This document shows positions 10,950-21,388 of a DNA stretch of 64,000 bases, in pieces. Position numbers and translations under genes: made by a program. The DNA is from Cladobotryum mycophilum (lineage: Eukaryota; Ascomycota; Sordariomycetes; Hypocreales; Hypocreaceae). The DNA lies in the NCBI GenBank assembly GCA_036429605.1, contig CM071591.1, forward strand, positions 806,001 through 870,000, given 5' to 3'. The notes beneath the pieces are model-generated. The model was not told the origin of the DNA. It searched no databases and saw nothing but the letters and a program-made list of their open reading frames with translations. Every line of letters begins with the position of its first letter. Position 1 is the stretch's first letter.

Positions 10950-12041
10950 ATGACACCTGGCGGTGCTGTTCTTCGTAGACCGGCAGAGTGGTTACACCAC
11001 GCCCGTACAATTCTTGCGTGGCCAAGTAAGGCAGGCTACATGTCACGATATCCAGACAGCATCCACCGGGCCACCAACGACGTGTCAAGCATCGCCTCAG
11101 CGGTAGCACACTTCGAGCCAGTGACGTTGCTAGTCGATCATCAACGTTATGCCGCTGCCGAGCATTGGCTTCGGTTTGCCTCAACGCCTTACCAGATCCA
11201 GATCCATCCCGTTCCAGGCCAGCTGGACTTGTGGATGAGGGACATTGCGCCGGTCTATGTCTTGAGACACGGGCCAGATGGCCAGCACAGCGTCTGCGGA
11301 GATGATTTCAACTTCAATGGCTGGGGTAACAAGTATCTCACACCTACAACGGACAAGCTAGCGCGCCATCTTCTGCAGGGAACCTACACCGAACGTGTTG
11401 AATCATCCATTGTCATAGAAGGCGGCGCGATTGAGATCGACGGCGAGGGTACCCTTGTGGCAACGGAAAGCTCGCTTATCAATGACAACAGAAACCCGGG
11501 AAAGACTCGCCAAGATATCGAGGCTGAGCTTAGACGAACACTCGGTGTTGAAAAGTTCATCTGGATCCCTGGAAGGAAGGGCCTCGAGGTAACTGATTGC
11601 CATATTGACTCTCTAGTGCGGTTTGTAAAGCCAGGGTTGGTGCTGCTAAGCAAACCAAACAAGATGGACAAATCTGAATGGACAGATATATACACCGAGG
11701 CTCGAGATATACTTGCCAACTCAACAGATGCAAGGGGTCGTCAGCTCAGCATGGTTGATATACTGGAGGCAGATTTGTACTCCATTGGCCTTGATCGTTT
11801 GACACTACAAGCTCTTGAAACTGGAGAGGAAGAGCCGGCAGCATTGAGCTACGTCAACTATCATTTGGTGAATGGTGGCATCATTCTACCTCAGTTCGGC
11901 GACAGTGAGACGGACTTCAAAGCCCTACAAATTTTCCGGGAGTTGTTCGTTGATAGGAAAGTGGTTCCTGTACCAATCAAAGAGCTGCCTCTATTTGGGG
12001 GTGGGATACATTGCGCGACCCAGGAAGTGCCTCTTGCATGA
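10950..12041 (+). CDS. Agmatine deiminase / Porphyromonas-type peptidylarginine deiminase family protein
   Basis: This is an intronless 363-residue enzyme of the PAD_porph family in the guanidino-modifying superfamily. Members hydrolyse agmatine to N-carbamoylputrescine or convert peptide arginine to citrulline. The visible motifs are WMRDIAPVYV (about residues 95-104), FNFNGWGNKY (about 120-129), EGGAIEIDGEG (157-167), TDCHIDSLVRF with the catalytic His at about 218, and the C-terminal GGGIHCATQEVP with the catalytic Cys at about 355. Family members usually have Gly in TDGHID; here it is Cys. The ATG at 10950 is used because the frame upstream to 10911 opens only with GTG after a stop. The family is mainly bacterial and plant, so ancient transfer into fungi is possible. 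Substrate choice (agmatine or peptide) cannot be read from the sequence. Confidence 0.85.
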   Translation: MTPGGAVLRRPAEWLHHARTILAWPSKAGYMSRYPDSIHRATNDVSSIASAVAHFEPVTLLVDHQRYAAAEHWLRFASTPYQIQIHPVPGQLDLWMRDIAPVYVLRHGPDGQHSVCGDDFNFNGWGNKYLTPTTDKLARHLLQGTYTERVESSIVIEGGAIEIDGEGTLVATESSLINDNRNPGKTRQDIEAELRRTLGVEKFIWIPGRKGLEVTDCHIDSLVRFVKPGLVLLSKPNKMDKSEWTDIYTEARDILANSTDARGRQLSMVDILEADLYSIGLDRLTLQALETGEEEPAALSYVNYHLVNGGIILPQFGDSETDFKALQIFRELFVDRKVVPVPIKELPLFGGGIHCATQEVPLA

Positions 12042-13692
12042 TCATCTGGCGCAATGGTCTTGAGTTTTAGCGGTCCTAGGAACATCAACTCTAGAGGTTT
12101 GGAGAATAATTTGGAATCATCAGAATGACGCTATCAATCTAAAGAGTATAGTCTGCGACAAATGAAATACAGCCATCCGGCGATTGGTTTATAGGGTTGT
12201 GTTATTGGCCGTACCCAACTTGGTTGCCACACCACCTTTCTTGTCTTTGTCGAGAGCCATGAAGCGAGGAAAAGGAGTCATCGATACCTTAACCTCTGCC
12301 AACGGCCTTTCGATCGTTGGCTTCCATTCGGCCTCCTTTTGTATGACTAGAACGGCCACGGTTCTCAAAGTCGTAATCCAACCTCCCCTTCACTGCTTCT
12401 CATGGAGGTGATCAAGGACCAGGCAGACTGAAGCGCAAACATCCGTGATAGTGGGGAGAATGCGAAGGAACACCGTGGCAGGATCTCGGACAATGAATGC
12501 CAGAGGGAATAGAATCAACATTAAGATGCTCATGACGGATGACAGGTACTCCTCTCTCCATCTTCGTCGCCTGAAAAGCTCAAATACGCAGCTCCAGTGA
12601 ATGAATGTTGCCACCGCAAAGAGCAAAAGAAGGGATTCGCAAGAAAAGATGTGTCGAATAAGAATATGTGAGTGTGTCTGAATTTGCAGAACCCTTGGAT
12701 TGCAAACCTGTTGATGGTGTCTTTAGCATCATTCTCATTATTCATGGGGCAAATTTCGCACAGGAAATGTCTTCCAGCATCTTTTTCCGCCGTCCCTAAT
12801 CCCAAAATGCGTTGGAATATAATTCAACGTCACCGTCAATCCCCATGCAGCCAAAGTTCGATATCTTGTGCCACATTCTTGCCGTGTTTCTGTCGTCGAT
12901 CGAGTCAGCCATTCCGGTGCTGCTTCTTTTGTATCGGTTTCCTTTCCTTCAGGCACATTTGGAGACTGAAAATTGAGCTCTAACATAGACTCTGGACGTC
13001 GCGAGCACGGCTATTCATGTAAAAAGATCCGTTGTGAAATCGACTTGGTTCTTGGATGAAGATGATGAAGAAACGACTCCGTTGCAATACCGATATTCTC
13101 GGGAAGCTTTCTGTTTATTTGATCGCTCTGCGGGGTCAGATTCCTGTCGCCCGAATCATCGATGCATATGCAAGTTGACGAAGTGTAAGGACTGGATAAA
13201 CGGGCTTCTCTTGGATTTTAGACGTGGCCACCTCTCAGCCAACCAAAGATATCCGCGTGTCCAGGCAACTACAGGACTCAGCCACGACACCCACCCTCTC
13301 AAGCTGCCGAGGTGCGAACTACTAGGTACTGTCCACTGCCTACATGTACTTGGATATTGGTAAATATAGTACCTAGGTAGTCATAGCAAGGCTTGACTGT
13401 GCTGGCTTGTTCGTTCATTCTACCTTCAAACCGATCGTTTGTATTCTTCCTTAACTCCAGATCCCCAGCACCACACTCTTTTCCTTGCTTGTCTTACTAT
13501 TTACGCATAATATCTCCTGGCTATACTTTTCCTAAATTACCTGCTTGGCTTCACTTGACCTGCTGTTGCTTCTTGTTCTATAGAAGCAGCCCTCATTTTG
13601 TACTCAGTTCCATCACATCTTAATTGTACTGCTTCCAGTGTAGCAATACTATTCTTCCCCTACCTAGATTTTCACTATAGCTTTCTCAAATT
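12042..13692. other. Intergenic region with no recognisable gene
   Basis: Only short, unconvincing frames occur on both strands here. The right end is T/C-rich (13400-13690) and may be the former leader of the broken gene that follows. Confidence 0.6.
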
Positions 13693-15600
13693 ATGTTCAA
13701 TATGAACATAAAGCAATGGCTCTGGGGAATCAACAACTCACTATCGGCGCTGGTCCTGCTACCGAGAAGTCAACAAGATCATTATTCCTGAGCCTCTACA
13801 GCGACCTCTCTGTAAGTGAAGTCATTTCAACCTACATTACACCACACTCACCCATATTTCAGGACGCTATTGGCTTGGGGCACAACCGGAATTCCGATTC
13901 TATATCTACATCGACACGTTTTTATCCAGTATGCCATAACCTTTAGGCCCCGGGTGCTTACCTCGAATGCTGAATTTGTGCTATAGGAACGGGCATGTGG
14001 TGATACTTTATCCTCTTCAATTCTGGTTGGCTCTTGTCACATCAATGCAACCACCCCTAAACGACGCCATACTACTTCTGCCTATATCTATCACCCTCGG
14101 GATGTTCTGGATGACAGCCCAAAATGGCCGGCTACTTCCCCCAGGTTCACTGCCCGCCCCGGTGCCAGGACCACGGCGCCTAGCCTAGGATTGCCAAGGA
14201 TGCATGTGTCACAGGGATCAAATTTTACGCGACCCATGGAGCAAGGTCTGCGAGGATTGATACCATCGCCGGGAATCCCTGAGATTAGCCAGGACCAACT
14301 CGTCGCCAGGTTCTCGCCCATGTGCGCGCCTTTGGTCAAGGCTAGAAGCAATCGCACGAAATTGAATATCGCCCAGATGACTCAGAACGAAATCCCATTG
14401 AGGCCTAATAATTACTAGTGGCAGGAACCTATTACTCTCCACCTTACTCCTCCTCACGAACACGCTGATTTCTTGTCCATGTCTCCATATCCCGCCGGCA
14501 GTCCCCTCCCCAATCAATTAATCCATAAACACGCCATGCCGGCTCACATGTGGCGACATGGCATCCATTCATTCTTACAACTACTTCGCCATGCACTTAC
14601 TAACTATCTGAACATCCTGTTGATATTTGCCTACTTGTTCTATTCAATGATAACCTTATTGTATGAGACGTCCCTCGCCTTTGAAGACCCTCGGAGGGGT
14701 GCCTCGGTAATTCATGTTGGAACAGGTTTGTTTTCCTCTTTTTTCCATATTCGAATTTAGCTCACCATACGATAGGATGGCTACTGAAAACGATGATATC
14801 CGGCATACAGGATCATGGGCTAGTCCTGCTCGGCCTCTGTGCTCGAATGTCTCCACGATTGAGGTATCTCTACCACCGCTTAGTAGTCCTTCTCGGGCTA
14901 AATGCCCTACGTCGGCTGTCCTATTACTACTCAACCCATGGCATACCCAAGCCCTACCCTTTATTGAAACATTTTGGTTGCAATTTCTCTACCCAAAAAC
15001 TGGACAATCCCATACCCAGTTACTTCTCTTGATGTTACTTGTGGGTGCCCTTGAGTACATGTACACCCTTGGACCAAATCAGTGGTTCCAATCTCCAAGC
15101 CTCGCCCTGGCTTATAAACATGCAAGGCGGTTTCCGAGTCTAATGGATAGTCATACCTCCATAATAACCGGACAATGGTTGGAATCCGGCTGCCACACGG
15201 GCCTTTCCGATATCCTCACACCTCGCTATAAAGGAACCAAAATACTCGCTTACCTTCAAGCGAAGGCCAGTAACTTTGACACACCTGGAGAGACGGCATC
15301 TTTGGCCTTATTTTTTCCTCAGTCTATGGTAACACAAATCCAGAGAAAAATGCCTAGTTCCCCCTGGGCTTTGCCACGAAAGGCTTGATATGGATGGAAG
15401 AGGTATTTCCTGATGGCTGTTGGTGCTATACCAACAAGGTCAACGAGGATGAAAAGTCCATGAAGCCCGCATCTATATCACAGGATAGTTCCAGGAGAAT
15501 TTTGAAACCCACATCAAAACACAGTTTCTCTCTCTCTGAGGTCGTGGATGACGACGAAGTTGCCAACCCGACTCTGAAACGGAGCCAGATAATGCCTTCA
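13693..15600 (+). pseudogene. Broken copy of a fungal membrane protein family with an Est1/SMG7-like region
   Basis: Several adjacent fragments, in different frames, follow the order expected for one large protein. They are ILYPLQFWLALVTSMQPP and ISITLGMFWMTAQN (frame ending at TAG 14186-14188); LPRMHVSQGSNFTRP through IAQMTQNEIPLRPNNY, then TAG at 14416-14418, then WQEPITLHLTPPHEH and MWRHGIHSFLQLLRHALTN in the same frame; YDRMATENDDIRH (about 14770); LRYLYHRLVVLLGLNALRR (about 14855); MDSHTSIITGQWLESGCHTG (about 15150); and ATKGLIWMEEVFPDGCWCY (about 15380). From memory this matches a family of fungal proteins with N-terminal membrane segments and a region resembling the 14-3-3-like Est1/SMG7 fold (arginine-rich helix, then a LYHHLAILA-like helix). 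At least four frame changes and one in-frame stop make it non-functional. The function of intact members is unknown to me. Confidence 0.68.
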
Positions 15601-17200
15601 TTTAGTCGTCCTTTCATATGGCAGACCTACCAGCCTTTTTGGTTCAAAGGACTCTCCAAGGGATTTGCCTTTGCCTACCTGTCAATCATTTTCTGGATGA
15701 GACGGTTTGGGGATGACAAAGTGCCCCATGCCCCCGTGTATCCTCATCCTCCATCTTTCCATCAATGCACCCTTGGTTCCGACCAACACTTGGTGAGAAT
15801 CACTACGAGCCGCCACAAAATATGAGCAGTCTCGAGTTCAGGTACAGGCCCGAAACGCCTTACCGTCGGTACTATATAATCGATACCTCAACTTTGACAC
15901 ACTACAGGATCCAGTCACGCATGCTTCTTGCGTCATGGCGAGCCCTTCTCCTTTTCACACACGGTTCAATGCAGTCTTTTACAGAGTATCAGGTCTATTC
16001 ATTTTACCTCTGTTATACTGCCTCAACTTTCTTTTTCTCCTTTCATCTTCAGACTTTTTGATTTGGTCACTTTTGCTGCGGGTAGTAATCGAGACATGGC
16101 ATTGTGTTATTGTTTTTTCATCCATCCCTTGGCATTTCAATCTTTAAAACAAAGCGTCAAGAGGGGAGGCTTCTTCTTTTTGTTGTTCAAATAAAGGTGC
16201 TGCTGGGAAGCTTCTTGGTTCGAGCAAAAAGGTTGACGCCATCTCTCGATGAATGAGCTAAAAGTTTGGAGCTGGGTGTCATATTTTTTCTCCTTTTTCT
16301 TTCTTTGTTTTCGTTATCTAAATAGGCGTTTTTGGGATCTATGATTTCAGATTGTCGTTTGAGGCCTTCTTAAGATGAGGATGTTCTATTTTTTTCCCCG
16401 CACAAGTGCACTTTATGTAATCATAGTCTTGCTCTATTATACTGTACATATCAGTCCTTTGTTGTTTTTCCGAGGACACGAAATTGAAGAAACTCGATCA
16501 GGGTTGGACTTGAGGGTCTGACTCGAAGCATCATGATGCATCTACGATACCATCTTGCTTTTTCTTTTTCACAACTGTTCTCAGTGATGGGAGTGACTTG
16601 GTCGAGTAATCAACTATTTTAACAAAAGTGAGATGGGTAGCCACGGCTCTGGGTGTTGTGAGAATTCATGGGGTAAGAGTGTGTCTGTCTTTTCCCAAGG
16701 ACTTGGATCGGCTCCCGTTGGAATCTCTTCAGCTAAAGTACTTTTATATAATGGACATGACTGCAAACACAACCTTCGCCATAACAGGGTAATGATATCT
16801 GCGCTTTGGTATATGCGTATTCTGAACCCAATCTACCCTACCCCCTTACCCTCCCGCTTACCTCCTGTAAAAAAGAAGCAGTTTACACAAGAAGAACACC
16901 AGTAACGCCCGTGATGAGAAATGCTCCTTGAGAACCCATTCCCCAACCCTTATTTGAAACACACAACCCAAAATCCAGTTATAAAAACCAATCCCAATAC
17001 TATCCACATCTCCAAGAAAGAGGTCAGGAGAAGGAAGAGAAAGAAGAAGAAGAAAATGCAAATTAGGAATATATTCTTCAAGCTGTAGACTTGCTTGTTT
17101 TTTTATCGCCACAATGCGCTGCCGGAAAGAATGGAGGGTATCATCGCTCTAATAGCCGACCCGTCATTGCCCAAATTAAGTTGACGTCAATGACTTATAT
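15601..17200. other. Intergenic region downstream of the broken gene
   Basis: Frames to about 16150 may be further degraded pieces of the same locus, but I cannot align them to anything. The remainder to the PHO80-like gene shows no coding signal. Confidence 0.5.
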
Positions 17201-18510
17201 CTATTCTTCGTCTTCTTCTTCCTCTTCCTCCTCGTCCTCGTCGACTTCATCGTCGTCCGTCGTACCGTCCGATTCGAGCGCGTAGCCGGGACACCGCTGA
17301 ACGAGCCCTTGGTAGTATGCGACCAGGACTTCCGGGTTGGGGACGATTTTCCAGTCGACCCGGTAGAGGAACTCGAGCTCTAGGAGCTTGAGCTCGGCAA
17401 CGCGGACGCCGCCCACACGGGCGTAGGTGGTGTTGTTCCAGAAGGAGTCGGAGAGGCCCTTTGCGGCAACGGTGGCGGCGGTGATGAGGAAGCGATGGAC
17501 GGTTAGTGTGTTTATGGTAAATTCTTGGTAGAGAGCACAGAGACGGTCGATGTAGTAGACCATGGCCAGGAGAAGTGGTGGGGTTAGGGTGGCATGTCTT
17601 GCTAAGCGATGGAGGTAATCTCTAACGGATATGCCAGGAGCGGTTCTACATGAAAGCCAGAAGATGTTAGAAGAAATCTGATGTTTTTGTTGTTGTTGCA
17701 AATGATGCAACAGTCAAAGTATGTTACCCACCTTGAGTGAAACCGAGTAAGTCCCCCACTAGAAATCCGAATCGCATCATTCGTCGCGATAAGCTCCCCC
17801 AGCATGTGCGCAATCAACTCGACCATGTGCTCGACGGCACACAACTCGTACCTCTGGGGCAGAACCTTGGGTGGCTGCTCAGCGGGCTTGGCTCTCTTGG
17901 AAGTCTTGGGCGAAGACGGCTGTTGAGCGGCGCTGTCACTGGTGCTGCCGACGGAAGCCGGATCTGGCGCCGTGTCTGAGCCTTGTTGTACGGCGGTGGC
18001 GGCATCGGGGTTGGTGGGGTGGCTTCGTCGTTTATTTGGCGACAGGGTGCTCTGGGTCTGGGCGGCAATCGAGGGGGATTGTGTTTGCGCTGGCGCGGCG
18101 GTACTAGCTGTTGTGGTGGTCATGGGTTGGTTGTGATGATGATGCTGATGAACTTGGCCCGGCCAGCGCGGGGCATCATGGCCAGGAGCAGAAGCAGAAG
18201 CAGAAACAGCAGCAGCAGCGGCAGGAACAGCAGGAACAAAATCTTGGGAGCGTTGCTGTGGCGCCGTTGTCATGGAAAGTTCCGAGATGGAAGATGACGA
18301 GAGGTTGGCCGAAGCTACGGTCGACCGCGAAGAGGGCCGGCGGTGCGACTTCGGACTCGGAACCGGATGATGCTGCTGCTGGCGGGAGGCGGTGGTGGTT
18401 GTGGCGCTGGTGGTGATTGATTCCTGGGAAGATCTCGAGGGCGCATGATGGAAGTTTGTGGTGGGGGAGGCGGTAGCGGAGGGAGAAATGATGGGAGACG
18501 TCTTCAACAT
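17201..18510 (-). CDS. PHO80-type cyclin (PREG-like)
   Basis: This is a Pho85-class cyclin, homologous to yeast Pho80 and Neurospora PREG, which bind a CDK and restrain the phosphate-starvation transcription factor. The start at 18510 gives a 407-residue protein. Residues 1-215 are low complexity (Ser, Thr, Gln, His and Ala runs). The cyclin fold runs from about residue 220 to 375. An intron at 17646-17731 (GTGGGT...GTAG) joins GGLTRFHS to RTAPGISVRDYLHRL. Typical family pieces follow: PPLLLAMVYYIDRLCALY, INTLTVHRFLITAATVAAKG and LLELEFLYRVDWKIVPNPE. The C-terminus is an acidic Asp/Glu tail ending at the stop 17203-17201. The long frame upstream of 18510 is the CT-rich leader read as protein. 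The gene is divergent from VID28. Confidence 0.88.
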
Positions 18511-18672
18511 GGTCTGCGGCGCATCGTCAACGTTTCGGGTGGAGGGAGGAGGACGGGAGGCAAGTCGATGGACGAGGAGGATGGGCTGGCTAGAGACGGC
18601 AGAGGGATGATTTGTATCATGAAGAAGGAAAATACAATCTTGATGATTCTTTTTTTTGGTGTTGGGAAGAGA

Positions 18673-18695
18673 CAGAGAGAGAGAGAGAGAGAGGG
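18673..18695. repeat. (GA)n tract in the leader of the PHO80-like gene
   Basis: On the coding (minus) strand this is a CT tract about 165 bases upstream of the start, like those seen ahead of several other genes in this window. Confidence 0.8.
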
Positions 18696-20063
18696 GTAAG
18701 TGAGTGAGTGAGAAAGAAGGAAGGGTAAAGAAAAAATAAAAATCAAAATAAAATAAAAACAGTTGGTCAAAATGGCCCAAGATGGTTAATTATTTTCTTG
18801 TCGTGGGTGAGGGTGAGGGTGAGAGTCAGAGTTGGGAGGAAGAGGGTAGGAGAATACCAGGTAATGGAGAGAGTGGATTAGATAGAGGGGATGGTGGATG
18901 GATGAATGGAGGTTGGTTGGCGTCTTCTCTTCCACTACCTCAAGATGGGAGTTTGTTCGAAACTCGAAGACAAACAAAACAACAACGAAACAGCAACCTG
19001 GACTAAGAGAATAGACCAGTCAGACCAAGACACCCCCCAAAAAAAAGGTACACGATAGCCCTGAGAGGTCCAAAGGAAAAACGAACAGATGGAGCGAACC
19101 CGTTCTGGGTCACCGAGCTCACAGAACAAGAGGCAAAGTCTAAAATTGCTTTTAGTTGGTGGCTTGAATCGTGTCTGGCGCAGTGAATTGGTCGCCAACA
19201 GAGCAGAGGCAGAGGCAGAGGCAGCAGAAGCAAAATCAAGCACAGACAGCAAAGATTATGCGCTGGGCTGGACTGGACTGGACTGGACTGGACAAGTGAG
19301 GATTAAACAACACAACAAGACCAAAAAAAAAAAAAGGGCGCAGACCTTTGCAAGCCCCACGTTTAAAGGATATGGAATAAATATTATTATTTTTTGTTTC
19401 TTCTTTCTCTCTCACACGCCCCTTGACTATGTCTCTATACTAGTCAAGTTCTTGGTGCCACGAGTTGCCAACTCACCGTCTTGGCACGTCTCTTTCTCTC
19501 TCTCTCGTCTGTCACATTCATGGAATTTGCCGTCATTATATTGTATCCTGGGCTTATTAACGCTTACAGGTTCCATACAAGCATTAAAATATTTCATCAT
19601 CAGTTTCAAGTCCAAGCTCGGTCCATTCAGTCCAGTCCAAGTGGAGCTGGTATTGGAGAGAGAGAAACATTGAATGAACCCTCACTCTGCGCGCACATCT
19701 TTCCTCCCAAGACAAGGAGGCAGCAGTTGATTCTTATGGAAAAGAAGACATGGTGTCAAGTGCCAAGTGCCAAGGCAGCTTAATCACACATCATGAAGGA
19801 ATCACCTCCCCTTTGTTGACAGGTTCTTTTATCTACAAGTACATGTACTACTGGCATGGACAAATTGACTTCATCCATCCATCCCACTCGGGCTCCGTTG
19901 ACGGAGGAATTGTGATATGAGACAGACTCCATCGAGATAAACCCCGGACACGGCTCCAGACACGGCTCCAGCAGCAAAGAGGGTCTCGTGGATGAATGTC
20001 AATCTTACACCCCCAAAACTGATTGACAATGGCGTTTTGATGCCTCCTTGAAGCCGTCATACG

Positions 20064-20077
20064 TACAAGTACTTGTA
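20064..20077. other. 14-bp perfect palindrome TACAAGTACTTGTA
   Basis: This is the only palindromic pairing of the recurrent TACAAGTA/TACTTGTA motif in the window. It could be a binding site for a dimeric factor, which is inference only. Confidence 0.6.
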
Positions 20078-21388
20078 TTATACAATGCAAGCTGGGGTTC
20101 ACGACGGCCGATCAATAAGCGACGATTCCTGAGGCTCGTGCTACAGAATAGCTACATGATTCGCTCCCTACCTATGCTCGACATGTCTAGGATTTTTTTT
20201 AGACATGGGGGGAGGGGGTGGCTCTGAGCTCAGGCACTCTCTCCACTGGGGATATGCCGGCACGTACAAGCAGCATTGGATGTAAGAGGGATTGCGTTGT
20301 ACAAATCACACGGCACGTTGTGTTGCACGTTGACATAGTATTTTCTCGTGCAACCAATGTAGGTTTCCTAAACAGGCCAAGGTCTGGCTGGAGCTGGTGT
20401 TTAAAGTGAGTGCAGCAGACGGACAGACAAAGAGTGAGAGAGAGAGAGAGAGATGGAGACAGAGGATCCATGCTAGGTGCTCCATATGAGCAACTAGGAC
20501 ATCCCTAGGAGATACGAAAACGGCTTGATGGATGAATCTTACAAGCAAGTAGCAACACAGAGAACACGGCGGAAAAACTTGCCCTTCCATTCAATCCGGA
20601 AACATGTTTCTTGATCGATTTCTCATTTCGTCCATCTGCTCTGTTTCAGAACATCCTTGCACTGAATGAAATGCAATGACGTCGCCAGATTTGTGTCTAC
20701 CGTTTCTCTCGATTTCTCTTGTTTCCTTTTATTCCTCTATTTTCTCTCTTGATTCCGGCTACGTATCTCGCATCTTTTAATATCCAACCCCCCAACATCA
20801 CCCCTTCTTCAGCTCTTGGACATTTTCCCATGGTTTTTTTTCTTTTTCAAGATCCAAAACAGGAAAACTTCACATCGAACATTTACTTACTTAGTAAGGA
20901 TTAGCGCTCATGATCACTGTATCGATAAGAAACACGTGCCACAACCACTTCCAACTTTGACGTGACCGATTGAATCCATCCATGCTAAATCCAATGAATG
21001 CTACCTACGGCCCAGCTGCTGCAAACGGCATCTCGTCATTAATTTCCATCACCACATTGGTTCCCACAGAGAATTCCACATCTTCTTTTCGCTTCCTTGG
21101 CAAATATACACTTTTTTCCCCGTAGGTGCGAATTCGATTTCGCCATTCCGATCCGGATCACCAATCATACACCTTGCGTCCCCCCTTCCGGTCCTCGCAG
21201 GATCCCATTTTCCGGCGCATTGGGATGACCAATTGGGCTTTCCTCGCACCCACTGCGTCAACAACAACGACCACAAAACCCTGGACAGATAATGCCCACG
21301 AGTTGCCCGCGATAGCGGTCACAGTCAGCACCGTAGTCAAATCACCAATCCAGCATCAACGTTTCGATATCCCGCCGAATCATTCTCT

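Larger units (their letters stand above)
18511..21388. other. Divergent intergenic region between the PHO80-like gene and VID28
   Basis: This 2.9-kb stretch holds both promoters. It has (GA)n tracts at about 18673-18695 and 20438-20453 and short direct repeats such as GACTGGACTGGACTGGACTG (about 19268). A perfect 14-bp palindrome, TACAAGTACTTGTA, lies at 20064-20077. No gene was recognised. Confidence 0.6.

Noticed and set aside
18511..18780. N-terminal extension of the PHO80-like protein
   Set aside because: It translates a CT-rich leader tract and homopolymers; the downstream ATG at 18510 starts the normal protein.
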